Of a DNA stretch of 64,000 bases, positions 41,216 through 54,238 are shown in pieces. Position 1 is the first letter of the stretch. Every line of letters begins with the position of its first letter. The notes under the pieces are model-generated. The model was not told the DNA's origin. It ran no database searches and saw nothing but the letters and a program-made list of their open reading frames with translations. The stretch comes from Symsagittifera roscoffensis. Lineage: Eukaryota; Xenacoelomorpha; Acoela; Convolutidae. The position numbers and the translations under genes are program-made. Location of the stretch: positions 17,024,660 through 17,088,659 of the forward strand of contig NC_087069.1 in the NCBI RefSeq assembly GCF_963678635.1, read 5' to 3'.

Positions 41216-41337
41216 CCTTCCGTAACTGGATCAACAGTCTAGGTTTGGGAACCCCCGAGGGCTTCAAGCCCAAATGGGAGGCAACCTATGTGAACAACCT
41301 GTACGGGGGACTGGCCAATGGACTCATCATACTCGCC
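41216..41337 (+). CDS. Fim: Plastin/fimbrin exon (CH3 part 1)
   Basis: Acceptor TTGTTTGCAG ends at 41215 and donor GTAACT starts at 41338. Two bases complete a Thr codon, then FRNWINSLGLGTPEGF...VNNLYGGLANGLIILA. FRNW-x-NSLG and the NxLY-xxL-x-xxL-ILL pattern are the start of CH3. Compared with vertebrate plastins there are about ten extra residues between NSLG and VNxLY. Confidence 0.94.
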
Positions 41338-42255
41338 GTAACTATTTAGTCGTTCTCGCATTAAACACTTTTTTGGCTGGAATCAAGTATTAATTCAAAT
41401 ACTAACACGAAAAGACAGAAACTCGACCCCCTCGCTACCCAAAGGTCCTAATAGTAATTTAGGAGAGCTCGGAAATTAGTCTGGCCGAGTAAAAATATAA
41501 ACAAAATTTGTCGTAAATTTATTGAAAATCAATCCCCCCTCTCAAGAAAACCTATATCTGCCCCTGAAAGCATGTATAAGTCATTGATGATATCGATTAG
41601 AAATTGATTTTTGTGTCAATAGAAGACATAGGATACAAATGTTCGTTCTGATCGTTCACCTCCCTTATCAGTGATTTGACCCATTAGCAATTCTTCTTCG
41701 GTACTTTCTTGCAACATCTAATTTGTCTAATCGACACTAACATTTTTCTGAACACGCGTTTAGTTCCAATATACACTAAAATTGAGTGTGGCGTTTGCGC
41801 CGATAAAAAACGTGATTTTATAGCAAAAACCTAAAGAGTATCTACAGTTTTTAATTTTGGGCCCGACTAATTTTTCTAAAAATTCGCGTACATTGTACAA
41901 TTATTTGCCAAAAAAACGAGTTTAGATTATTTTAAAAGGCTTGAACAATCAATGTGGCACGTTTGATGAAATCACACCGGTTTGAAAATCGAGAAAGCCC
42001 CTCGAGAAAACCCTTGATCCGAGTCTGGTTCTGCATCAAATAGAAGAAATACCTGGACAAGTTAAACAGTTTTTTGTCAATTTTGTTTTAAAGCATGTGC
42101 AATAAAGTGTATTTGTTATTTTAACATAATCAAGTTTTCATATGAAACTTTAATTAGATGCTTTTTGCTGTTCTTATTAGTAATTAATTACTAAAAATCT
42201 AAATAATAATATTAAACACTTAAATGTTTAAAAAATGGGCTGTATTTTTATCCAG

Positions 42256-42451
42256 ATCGAGGACACCATTCGGCCAGAGACAGTAGACTGGAGCAAAGTG
42301 TGTTTTCCCCCGTTTAAGCAGAACAGAGCCGAGATCCAGTCGAGACAGAACTGCAAGTATGCCATAGACTATGCACCCAAGATCAGTGGACTCAAACTGG
42401 TCTCCATAGGGGGAAATGACATTTACGATGAACGGGAGACGTTGGTGCTAG
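42256..42451 (+). CDS. Fim: Plastin/fimbrin exon (CH3 part 2)
   Basis: Acceptor TTTTTATCCAG ends at 42255 and donor GTGGGT starts at 42452. It encodes IEDTIRPETVDWSKV, PPFKQNRAE, NCKYAIDYAPK and LVSIGGNDIYDERETLVL. These match the plastin CH3 motifs V-DW-x-V, NC-YA and G-x-DL-x-x-N-x-TL. It ends in phase 1. Confidence 0.95.
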
Positions 42452-44598
42452 GTGGGTGCTAAATTTTACATTAGAAGAGACAAAACTTGAAAATTGGCAA
42501 TCCATCAACTCGTGTTTGTTTTTCATGAAAAAAGTAGTTTTTTTTCTGTTTTCCAAGCAAACCAGCTGCCACAAATAATCATCGGAGATATGAGTGTTAT
42601 ATCATATTGAAGCACTTTCAATCGTGATTCCAACAACATGACAAACATTTAAAAAAGTTTTCTCAGCGTCGAGAAAAACCTGTTTGAACCTTTTCATTTT
42701 TGTCTGAATCCGAGCGAACAAACAAGCTTGCAATAGCTTAATTTAATGGCTTAAACGCTTACAATAGCTTAATAAAAGCCGTAAAAATTTAAATTTACTC
42801 GAAGAAAGTTAGTTTTTATTTGAGTTTTTGGAACCAAAAACTTTGAAAATTTATTTAAAAAACGGCAAAAAAATTTCTATTGGTTTTTTTCTTTGACTTT
42901 TTTGTTTTTCTATTTTTGCTACTTGTAGAGTAACCTGCTTCCTCGTTCACCATTAAAACTTTGATTTATAACATTTATTAAACTTTGATTATAACAGCTT
43001 AAAAGACAGATAGCCTAATAAAGTTGTACTATTAACCGAAATATTTTAATCTTTTATAATCAAAAACTAATCTGACGAATTTTAATTGATAATATTGAGT
43101 TAGGAATTTTGTGTTAAATGGAGTCTTTCAAAACTAAATTTATCAATTTTTTTTTATGAAACTGTATCATGAGCTAATTTTTCAAACAAAAGACATTAAA
43201 TGGAGTTTAAATTTCTTAATATTCAAGTTTTCGGTTCAATGATTCTATGCTGATTCTATGCAACAAAAGACTTTAAATGGAGTTTAATTTTTTTTTATTA
43301 TTCAAGTTTTTGGCTCAATGATTTTTCTGAAAAGAAGATTTTTAGCCTGATACAAAAAATTTAGTTATGGTTATATCATTGTTATAAACTGTTCGCTCCC
43401 TTTGTTCGTCTTTTGTTCTTTCATTTCCTTTGATCGTTCCGACAAGGTTTTAACATGTTTAAAGATTTGTCTCTGGATTCAAGGAACATACACACACAAA
43501 GTTGTGCACCTATCCAGTGCACAGTTTGGCATCGCAATGATTACTGTGTAGGAAGATGTTGGCATCGATTGGTTGAAGGAAATTCGAATACTTTTTTTCT
43601 CGCAATCAGGTAGCACAATTTACAAACATCCAAGGTTTTCTCAAAGGTTTTCTCATGTAAACTTTTCGTACAAAATAACGTAGTATGTGTGCTCGGCGTG
43701 GTTTTCTTCAGACAGATTTCGGCTTTTTAACTAGCCATTTTTGACGGAACATTCAAAAAATCATGCAAAAAGTATTGCTGTCCTGACCTTAAATTTTGAA
43801 TAGTTCATTTACCTGCGATCATTTTTCGTGACGTTATGGAGGTTTAAAGATTACCATTTTTGGACGATTTAGGACAATTAACGCGCGATATATTTAGCGC
43901 TATTAACGAGTAAGCGGAGATTCAATCCGTCTGAGAAATCGTTCCAAATTGGTTGAAGGAAGCTTATTCGCCATATTTGCCATAGTTGACTTGCTACTAG
44001 GAGCAAAATGTATCTCTTTGGACTTTATATGGCGTGTGGCGGGATGATTTTTACTGAAAAATCTCCAAATTTTTTATGCAAAAATATTTGTTTTTTTTTT
44101 GTTTTTCACTTTCAAGTTTTTTATGTTATCACTGCTCCATAGACCTTAAAAGGCAGTCGGAAAATTCGTGGCTTCGCCCGTACACGAGCAGTCTTGTTTT
44201 TTTTTTCAGTTGAAGAAAAACTTGTTTTGTTAATTTTCTTTGCTTTTCAGCGAAGGGATTGAAAATGAATTCAAGTAAACCTGTCTTTTCCAAATTGTTT
44301 TAGAACTTTTAACCGTCTGCAAGCTCAACTCATCCGGGCTGCAGCTACTTTAAATGAACTATTAATAAATGAAGCATTACAGAAAGCTTCAAGCAAATCT
44401 GTGGTAAAACAAGAATTTTTTTTGCCTTATTCACCTCGATTGAACAATTTTGTGTTACTTGCAGAGTGAACATTTATCATTTATTTTTGGTCATTTTGAA
44501 TGATTTTTTCATATTATAATTTGAAACAAACATAAAATGCTTATCATTTGCAAATGCTCAGATCAACCGTTTTTCAGAGATAAAGCGATCAATTTTTA

Positions 44599-44958
44599 GG
44601 GAGGCGGAGCAATAAGCAGAATTGTCTAAGCGCAGAATGAGTGCAAGAGCAGAGAAACAAAATTTTTTTAAAGTTTTTACTGATTATTACGGACAAATTG
44701 AAGAGAAAATTTAACATATTTGTCAATAATACCAAAAAACAAAATAATCTGTTATGTTTTGAATATTTTCATCCAATTTTTTAATGAGTTTTTAATAAAT
44801 CTTTTTTAAATTACTCAAATTGTGCAAAAAAAAAAATTTTGTTAATTTTTACTGTTATTATAATTATTCTACCGATCAGCTAACAAACTATAATAATTTT
44901 ATGTTATTCTGCTCTTGGACCCATTCTGTTCTTAGATCATTCTGCTCACGACTGGACA
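44599..44958. mobile_element. MITE of the GCAATAAGCAGAAT family, copy 2
   Basis: Inverted ends GGAGCAATAAGCAGAATTG and ATTCTGCTCACGACTGGAC, about 360 bp. It lies in the first tandem block of the duplication, so it multiplied by duplication and not by new insertion. Confidence 0.7.
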
Positions 44959-45878
44959 TTACCGTTTTTTAATTGTTTTTTTTGTCGCATTTTCAGTTCA
45001 TGTATGTAGTTTAGAAAGATGAACACAGGCTTAAAAACACAGACTTAAAACAACAATTAATAGTCTAATTTTAGCATGAAAAAATGGATCAACCATACAA
45101 TCTCTCAACCCCGCCCTCCACCCAAGTTCCACACCGTACATTTTTTATGCTGATTGCATTTTTTTGCTGTTAATTACTCATGTTAGTGTTTTCATTTATT
45201 TTTAATCAATAAATTCGTTATTTTTGACGAGTCTAGGTTATACGCAAAGTTTGCTTATGAAATATCTATTTCCCACCTAATCGATTTGGGGTAGCGGAAA
45301 TTTTACGGAGATTTGGGGCAGGGTAAATTGTGCGGGATGATTTTCACAAAAAAATGTCCAATTTTTTAATGCAAAAATGTTTGTTTTTTACTTTCAAGTT
45401 TTTTATGTTATCACTGCTCCATAGACCTTAGAAGGCTGTCGGAAAATTCAAGGCTTCGCCCATACACAAGCAGTCTTGTTTTTTTCAGTTCAAGAAAAAC
45501 TTGCTTTGTTAATCTTCTTTGCTTTTCAGCGAAGGGGTTGAAAATGAATTCAAGTAAACCAGTCTTTTCCAAATTATTTTATAACTTTTAATCGTCTGCA
45601 AGCTGAACATATCCGGTTGCAGCTACTTTGAATGAACTATTACCAAATGCAGAATGGCAGAAATCTTCAAGAAAAAACTGTGGAAAAACAAGGAATTTTT
45701 TTGCCGTATTCACCTCGATCAATCATTTTTGTGTTACTTGCAGAGTGAACATTTATCATTTATTTTTGGTCATTTTGAATGATCTTTTTTTATCATAATT
45801 TAAAACGAACATAAATAGCTATTTATTTAAAAATGCTCGAATCAACCGTTTTTCAGAGATAAAGCGAACAGTTTTTCA

Positions 45879-46220
45879 GGGTGGTGGAGCCATAAGCAGA
45901 ATGGTCTAAGAACAGAATGGGTGCAAGAGCAGAAAAACAAGATTTTTAAAAATTTCTACTGATTAATACGGAAAATTGACAAAAATTTATCAGACTTGTC
46001 AATAATACCAAAACAAAATAAATTGTATATTTTCATCAATTTTTATATTGAGTTTTTAATACATCTTGTTTAAATTACTGAAATTGTGCATAAAAAGTTT
46101 TGTCAATATTTACTTTAATTATAACTATTCTACCAATCAGCTTATAAAATATAATATATTTATGTTATTCTGCTGTTGGACCCATTCTGCTCTTAGAACA
46201 TTCTGCTTATTGACTGACCA
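45879..46220. mobile_element. MITE of the GCAATAAGCAGAAT family, copy 3
   Basis: Inverted ends GGAGCCATAAGCAGAATGG and CATTCTGCTTATTGACTGACC. Second tandem block of duplication copy 1. Confidence 0.7.
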
Positions 46221-48446
46221 TTACCGTTTTTTGTTTGTTTTCTTGTCGAATTTTCCGTTCATGTATGAAGTTTAGAAAAATGAACACAGGCTTTAAAACA
46301 GAGACTTAAAAGAACAATTAATAGTCTAATTAGAGCATGAAAAAATGGATCAACCATCAATCTCCCACCCCCGCCCTCCACCCAAGTTACCCACCGTACA
46401 TTTTTAATGCTGATTGCATTTTTTTGCTGTTGATTACTCAAATTAATGTTTTAATTTATTTTTATTCAGTATTTTCGTTAATTTTGAACGATTCTAGGCT
46501 ATACTCAAAGTTTGCTTATGAAAAATCTAATTCCCCCCCCCCAAATTGATTTGGGATAGTGGAAATTGTACGGTTGGTCCTGATACTTCAAATTGTGAAA
46601 GACAAAAAATTGCATTGAAAAGTAGGTTAGAAAGATATACCAATGAAAACTTAGCATCTTGATTTCTGAAACTGAAAAGGTAATCCTAATGCATCAGTAT
46701 TTGCGAAGTCAAAAGTGTTTCGTCAAAAACAAGAAGTGTTCGGTGGTATTTTTAATTTTACAAAAATTAAAAAAACCAAACAAAAAACAGTTTTTGTTTG
46801 CTCGTCATCATCGTGCAACTTTCGACTAACAAAAACCAAGAGTGCAAATTTTCAATTGACCACAAAATGCGACGTTCAAATAGGGTTGTTTTGATTTTCC
46901 CGAAAAAAATGGAATTAATTTCAAAAAAATCTTAAAAATGCACAGAAGTGAACATCCGCCATAATAGCTTATAGCAAGTTTGTGAATTGTATGCCAAAAC
47001 GTTATAAAACACAGATTTGTCTTGCTTTCTCAATACTGTTTAAAAAATTAAACTTTGGTGCACTTTTTCAACAACCAATAAAAGCATCTATGCATCGTGT
47101 TTTTCAAATGAAGTAAATCGCATCAGAAAAGTCGTCTAAGCAATCAATGGAACAGTTTTCTTGTACTATTTTTTTCATCAAAATTGAAAGGTTTGTTAAT
47201 AATTTCTACATAAAAATTAACCTTGTGAAAAAAATAAAATAAGTTTTTTCGATATCGTTTCTTAAACTCATAAAAAAAATTTCTTAAAAAATTGGTGAAA
47301 GTACTTGTGAAAAGAAGCGTTTTTCTGAAAAAAAAACAACACTGTTTTGTATATTGAGCACTTATGACTAACACAAAAGTTCACATGAAAAAATCTGTCT
47401 GTAAATTTTTTAAATTTTTTTTTGTGTGTGTTAGTCCAGATTGATTCTAAGCGCTATACCGCCCAAAGTTTCTTTTTAGTCGAAAGTACTGTGTACTAGT
47501 AATTAACCAATGTTTGAGTAGTTCCCATAAAAATCTTTTTAAACAAACACAGTTGCTATTCAAAAAACCCCTATTAATTTTAAGATTGTACGCCATTTCA
47601 AAAAAATTTTCGTCGGGCTGAACTTTGTTCTTTGGGTTCTTTTCGTTTTTGTTCACATTATTTCAAACTAAACAAAAACAGAGAAAAAATGTGATATTTT
47701 TGCTGACAACAAAAAAAAGACTTTTGACATTTTTCTTAGTGTCAGCAGCAAGCGTTGGTAATATAAAAGATTTTTTTATAAGACTTCTAAGCTGTAAGGC
47801 AAAATTTTCAAACAAATACAGAAGGTTGAAAAAAAAACTAGTTTAGTTAATTTGAGCGAGGGGTCACTCCTACGGCTTTCTCAATTAACCAAAGCAAACA
47901 AAATTAACTCTAAATAATTTTTTTTAAAATCCTCATATGAAAAAAGCAAAAGCATTACTGTTGCCTTTTTTCTTAGAAAAAAGTGCTGCATTTTGCAATT
48001 AAAACGTAGACTGTTTTGTCAGTTTTTTAACGGGTTTTCTTTCTTGTCGTCGGAAATTTGCTTTTCTGGGCTATAAGGGCTGTTTTTTGCCAGTTTTTTC
48101 TTAAGGCGCAGTTAGGTTCAGAGCTAACTTGATTTTTCTTATTGGTATTTACTTTGATTTGACTACACTTTTGCATTAAGTACAAATTTTGAAATACACA
48201 GAAAAAAAACACATCTGCTAGTGAATTTTTTTGAAATATTATGACAAGTGCATATTTTAATCATAATCTGGTTATATTTTGGGTAACTTCCCAAATGGCA
48301 TTTTTTCCAAGTGGCATTAAATGGAAACTTTTCCCAAATGGCATAAGTTTCAAGTTTTCATTGTAATTTAAACAATTTCTATCAATTTCTAATTCTAACA
48401 TTTTGTCAGGAACGAAAGCATGTGAACGAGATTTGGAACTAATTGC

Positions 48447-51400
48447 TCGAGAAAAACCTGTTTGAACGTTTTCATTTTTTGTCTGAATTCGAGCGAACAA
48501 ATAAGCTTGCAATAGCTTAATTTAATAGCTTAAACGCTTACAATAGCTTAATAAAAGCCGTAAAAATTTAAATTTACTCGAGAACAGTTAGTTTTTATTT
48601 GAGTTTTTCGGAGCAAAAACTTTGAAAATTTATTTAAAAAAACGGCAAAAAAATTTCTATTGGTTTTTTTCTTTGACTTTTTTGTTTTTCTATTTTTTGC
48701 TACTTGTAGAGTAACCTGCTTCCTCGTTCACCATTAAAACTTTGTTTTATAACATTTACTAAACTTTGATTATAACAGCTTAAAAGACAGATAGCCTAAT
48801 AAAGTTGTACTATTAACCGAAATATTTTAATCTTTTATAATCAAAAACTAATCTGACGAATTTTAATTGATGATATTGAGTTAGAAATTTTGATTTAAAT
48901 GGAGTCTCCCAAAACTAAATTTATCAATTTTTTTTTATGAAACTGTATCATGAGCTAATTTTTCAAACAAAAGACATTAAATGGAGTTTAAATTTCTTAA
49001 TATTCAAGTTTTCGGTTCAATGATTCTATGCTGATTCTATGCAACAAAAGACTTTAAATGGAGTTTAAATTTTTTTTTATTATTCAAGTTTTTGGCTCAA
49101 TGAATTTTCTGAAAAGAAGATTTTTAGCCTGATACAAAAAATTTAGTTATGGTTATATCATTGTTATAAACTGTTCGCTCCCTTTGTTCGTCTTTTGTTC
49201 TTTCATTTCCTTTGATCATTCCGACAAGGTTTTAACGTGTTTAAAGACTTGTCTCTGGAATCAAGGAACATACACACATGAAGTTGTGCACCTATCCAGC
49301 GCACAGTTTGGCATCGCAATGATTACTGTGTAGGAAGATGTTGGCATCGATTGGTTGAAGGAAATTCGAATACTTTTTTTCTCGCAATCAGGTAGCACAA
49401 TTTACAAACATCCAAGATTTTCTCAAAGGTTTTCTCATGTAAACTTTTCCAATTTTCGTACAAAATAACGTAGTATGTGTGCTCTTATGGTTTTCTTCAG
49501 ACAGATTTCGGCTTTTTAACTAGCCATTTTTGACGGAACATTCAAAAAATCATGCAAAAAGTATTGCTGTCCTGAGCTTAAATTTTGAATAGTTCATTTA
49601 CCTGCGATCATTTTTCGTGACGTTATGGAGGTTTAAAGATTACCATTTTGGCCGATTTAGGACAATTAACGCGCGATATATTTAGCGCTATTAACGAGTA
49701 AGCGGAGATTCAATCCGTCTGAGAAATCGTTCCAAATTGGTTGAAGGAAGCTTATTCGCCATATTTGCCATAGTTGACTTGCTACTAGGAGCAAAATGTA
49801 TCTCTTTGGACTTTATATGGCGTGTGGCGGGATGATTTTTACTGAAAAATCTCCAAATTTTTTATGCAAAAATAATTGTTTTTTTTTTTTACTTTCAAGT
49901 TTTTTATGTTATCACTGCTCCATAGACCTTGAAAGGCTGTCGGAAAATTCAAGGCTTCGCCCGTACACAAGCAGTCTTGTTTTTTTCAGTTCAAGAAAAA
50001 CTTGCTTTATTAATTTTCTTTGCTTTTCAGCGAAGGGATTGAAAATGAATTCAAGTAAACCAGTCTTTTCCAAATTGTTTTATAACTTTTAACCGTCTGC
50101 AAGCTGAACTTATCCGGTTGCAGCTACTTTAAATGAACTATTACCTATTGCAGAGTGAACATTTATCATTTGTTTTTGGCCATTTTGAATGATCTTTTAT
50201 TATCATAATTTAAAACAAACATAAATTACTATTTTTAAAAAATGCTCAAATCAACCGTTTTTCAGAGATAAAGCGAACAGTTTTTCAGGGTGGTGGAGCA
50301 ATAAGCAGAATGGTCTAAGAACAGAATGGGTGCAAGAGCAGAAAAACAAAATTTTTAAAAGTTTTTACTGATTAATACGGAAATTTGACAAAAAATTTAT
50401 CAGACTTGTCAATAATACCAAGAAAAAAATAAATTGTTAATCTTTGAATATTTTCATCAATTTTTGTATTGAGTTTTTAATACATCTTGTTTAAATTACT
50501 GAAATTGTGCATAAAAAATTTTTGTCAATATTTACTTTTATTATAACTATTCTAACGATCAGCTTATAAAATATAATATATTTATGTTATTCTGCTGTTG
50601 GACCCATTCTGCTCTTAGACCATTCTGCTTATTGACTGACCATCACCGTTTTTTGTTTGTTTTCTTGTCGAATTTTCTATTCATGTATGAAGTTTAGAAA
50701 AATTAACACAGGCTTTAAAACAGAGACTTAAAAGAACAATTAATAGTCCAATTAGAGCATGAAAAAATGGATCAACAATCAATCTCCCACCCCCGCCCTC
50801 CACCCAAGTTACCCACCGTACATTTTTTATGCTGATTGCATTTTTTTGCTGTTGATTACTCAAATTAATGTTTTAATTTTTTTTTATTCAGTATATTCGT
50901 TAATTTTTAACGATTCTAGGCTATACTCAAAGTTTGCTTATGAAAAATCTAATTCCCCCTAAATCGATTTGGGATAGTGGAAATTGTACGGTTGGTCCTA
51001 AAAATATTCTTTTTACTAAATCTCTTTACATGAAGACATTTTGAGCAGTAGAAGCAGATTGTCTAAACAAAAATTATCAACTCTCCTGAAGCAAAATGTT
51101 GATAATTTTCAATGCCAAAGTATTCTAAAAAGAATTTGAAATTATCCTTCATATGAAATGTGACTAGCAACTGCTAATTAAGCTTCGATTTGCATCAACT
51201 AGCAAAGATATTTTGGCGTTTTTTTTCAGAATTACTGACATCAATTTCAGTTGAAATTGAAACTTCAAATTTTGAAAGACAAAAAATTGCATTGAAAAGT
51301 AGGTTAGAAAGATATACCCATGAAAACTTAGCATCTTGAATTCTTAAACTGAAAAATATAATCTTAATGTATCAGTATTCACGAAGTCAAAAGTGTTTCG

Positions 51401-52980
51401 TCAAAAACAAGAAGTGTTTGGTGGTAATTTTAATTTTACAAAAATTAAAAAAACCGAACAAAAAACAATTTTTGTTTGCTCGTCATCATCGTGCAACTTT
51501 CGACTAACCAAAACCAAAAGTGCAAATTTTCAATTAACTACAAAATGCGACGTTCGAATTGAGTTGTTTTGATTTTCCTGAAAAAAAATGGAATTAGTTT
51601 CAAAAAATCTTAAAAATGCACAGAAGTGAACATCCGCCATAATAGCTTATAGCAAGTTTGTGAATTGTATGCCAAAACGTTATAAATCACACATTTGTCT
51701 TGCTTTCTCAATACTGTTTAAAAAAATTTAACTTTGGTGCACTTTTTCAACAACCGATAAAAGCATCTATGCATCGTGTTTTTCAAATGAAGAAAATCGC
51801 ATCAGAAAAGTCGTCTAAGCAATCAATGGAACAGTTTTTTTTGTACTATTTTCTTCATCAAAATTGAAAGGTTTGTTAATAATTTCTTCATAAAATTTAA
51901 CCCTGTGAAAAAAGTATATTAAGTTTTTTCGATATCGTTTCATAAACTTATAAAAAAGTTTTCTTAAAAAATTTGAGTGTGGTGAAAGTACTTGTGAAAA
52001 GAAGCGTTTTTCTGAAAAAAAAACAACACTGTTTTGTATATTGTGCACTTTAGACTAACACAAAAGTTCACATGAAAAAATCTGTCTGTAAATTTTTTAA
52101 ATTTTATTTTTTTTGTGTGTTAGTCCAGATTGATTCTAAGCGCTATACCGCCCAAAGTTTCTTTTTAGTCGAAAGTACTCTGTACTAGTAATTAACCAAT
52201 GTTTGAGTAGTTCCCATAAAAATCATTTTAAACAAAAACAGTTGCTATTCAAAAAACCCCTTTAGTTTTTAGATTGTAGGCAATTTCTAAAATTGTTTCG
52301 TCGGGCTCAACTTTGTTCTTTGGGTTCTTTTCGTTTCTGTTCACACTATTTCAAACTAAACAAAAACAGAGAAAAAACATGATATTTTTGCTGACAACAA
52401 AAAATAGATTTTTTACATTTTCCTTAGTGTCTACAGCAAGCGTTGGTAATAAGCAAGCGTTGGTAATATAAGAGATTTTTTATAAGACTTCTAAGCTGTA
52501 ATGCAAAATTTTCAAACAAATAAAGAAGGTTGAAAAAAAACTAGTTTAATTAATTTGAGCGAGGAGTCACTCCTACTGCTTTCTCAATTAACCAAAGCAA
52601 ACAAATTTAACTCTAAATAATTTTTTTAAAATCCTTATATGAAAAAAGCAAAAGCTTTACTGTTGCCTTTTTCTTAGAAAAAGTGCTGCATTTTGCAATT
52701 AAAACGGAGACTGTTTTGTCAGTTTTTTAACGGTTCAATTTTCCTGTCGTCGGAAACCGTATCTTATACAAAAAATTGCTTTTCTGGGCCTTACGGGCTG
52801 TTTCTTGCCAGTTTTTTCTTCAAGCGCTGTTAGATTCTTTTTTATTGTTATTTACTTTGATTTCACCACACTTTTGCATTAGGTACAAATTTTGAAATGC
52901 ACAAAAAAAACATATCTGCTAGTAATTTTTTTGAAACATTATGACAGTTGAATATTTTGCTCATAATCTGGTTGTAAATT
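48447..52980. repeat. Intronic segmental duplication, copy 2
   Basis: Second copy of 42669-48279 in direct orientation, ending about 20 bases before the next plastin exon. It has one B block (49829-50990) instead of two, and about 270 bp of private sequence near 51000-51260. Confidence 0.85.
50288..50642. mobile_element. MITE of the GCAATAAGCAGAAT family, copy 4
   Basis: Inverted ends GGAGCAATAAGCAGAATGG and CATTCTGCTTATTGACTGACC, within duplication copy 2. Confidence 0.7.
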
Positions 52981-53002
52981 GCTCATAAGCATCTGTTTTA
53001 AG

Positions 53003-53142
53003 GTCTTGTTTGGCAACTGATGCGTGCTTACACCAAAAATATTCTGGACAGTTTGAACTCGGAGGGCAATGAGCCAGCTGAGACAACTGGCCAGAAGAAG
53101 CAAGAAGTGGAAGGATTCATCATCACATGGGTTAACTCAGCT
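53003..53142 (+). CDS. Fim: Plastin/fimbrin exon (end of CH3, start of CH4)
   Basis: Acceptor GTTTTAAG ends at 53002 and donor GTAAGT starts at 53143. Two bases complete a Gly codon, then LVWQLMRAYTKNILDSL, a polar insert (NEPAETTGQKKQEVEG) and FIITWVNSA. LVWQLMR-x-Y closes CH3 and IxWVN opens CH4. It lies right after the second duplication copy. Ends in phase 0. Confidence 0.96.
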
Positions 53143-53701
53143 GTAAGTCTCCTACTTTTTGGATTCTTCCGTTTTTCTTGGATATCAGGGGAAAGTTCTT
53201 TGGAAAAAACTAATCGAAAGATCAAATATTTTTGGAGAAAACCGCAACCAAAGAAGTTTTTCTTACGCATATTGCTTGTCTTTTTGTTTTTGATCATCCA
53301 CAAATCGTCTGAAATTTCTTATTAAAAGCAACCGAGTTTTCAGTTTTTAGACTAACCTGATTTTTTCTACAGGTAAAAGCAATTTGAGTCTTGACTAATT
53401 AGGTTTTTATTAGTTTTTGCAAGAATTTTTTGAAATAAACTTTGACTTTACTAATAGGTAAAAATTAATATTTTATTATTGCATTTCAAAGTTAATTTTT
53501 TTTCATGTGATTTAACCTAAAAACGTTAAATTCACATTAAACTTTTATGTAGCTTACCTAAGTTAAACGTTTCGAAAGTTGAAGGGAAGAGTTTATTCGT
53601 GATTTCAAATAGTATTTGAAGGGCCAAATTTTTGATACATCAATAAGTTGGGTTTATGACTACCTCTTACTGAGTATCTAACAAATTATCTAACTTCACA
53701 G

Positions 53702-54004
53702 CTCTCAACTGCTGGCAAAGAAAGCCAGATTGCTGACTTCAAAGACAAGTCGATCCAGAGTTCCATTCCAATTGTGGACCTAATCGAAGCCATCCGACCA
53801 AATACTGTCGACTACTCTCTGTTGGATACCCAATCAAACACACCTGAGATATTGCTGAGTAACGCCAAACTGGCGATCAATTGGGGCAGGAAAATTGGGG
53901 CTAAAATTTACGCCTTGCCAGAAGATGTAGTTGAATTGAAGCACAAAATGGTGATGACTATATTTGCCTGTCTTATGGAAAGAGGCTTGCAAAACAAATC
54001 ATGA
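53702..54004 (+). CDS. Fim: Plastin/fimbrin terminal exon (CH4)
   Basis: Acceptor TAACTTCACAG ends at 53701; 100 codons and TGA at 54002-54004. Motifs: IADFKDKSIQSSIPIVDLIE, NAKLAINWGRKIGAKIYALP, EDVVELKHKMVMTIFACLM. These are diagnostic of plastin CH4, the last actin-binding domain. The protein ends 7 residues after FACLMERG, as in known plastins. An ATTAAA near 54038 could be the poly(A) signal. Confidence 0.97.
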   Translation, partial: LSTAGKESQIADFKDKSIQSSIPIVDLIEAIRPNTVDYSLLDTQSNTPEILLSNAKLAINWGRKIGAKIYALPEDVVELKHKMVMTIFACLMERGLQNKS

Positions 54005-54238
54005 ATTCTGAAAAATGTACAAAATAGAAATTTATAAAAATTAAAATGCAGTTATTTTATTCCAAACATATGATACAATTTACATTTGTTAATAAGGATA
54101 ATTTTTGTCAAAATATAAATGAGCCTGTTCACTAGCTGGGAAAGTAAAATATTTTTGAAATATTTATTACTCAATTAGATTTTACATTGCATCTAGGTTT
54201 GATGCCATTAAATCCTTGTTTTTGATTTCGGACTCTTT

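Larger units (their letters stand above)
42669..48279. repeat. Intronic segmental duplication, copy 1
   Basis: The stretch from TCGAGAAAAACCTG (42669) is repeated from 48447 in the same order and orientation, with high similarity over long blocks (42669-44340 vs 48447-50100; 46585-48279 vs 51262-52973). Copy 1 contains an extra tandem unit: 44039-45331 and 45332-46560 are two copies of a block present once in copy 2 (49829-50990). Non-coding. Confidence 0.85.

Noticed and set aside
46259..50863. Near-identical 60-codon frames at 46259-46441 and 50681-50863 (and + strand partners)
   Set aside because: Their similarity comes from the segmental duplication; composition is non-coding and there is no domain.
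53143..53325. Extension of the plastin exon frame past 53142
   Set aside because: A GTAAGT donor and loss of plastin similarity show that this is intron.
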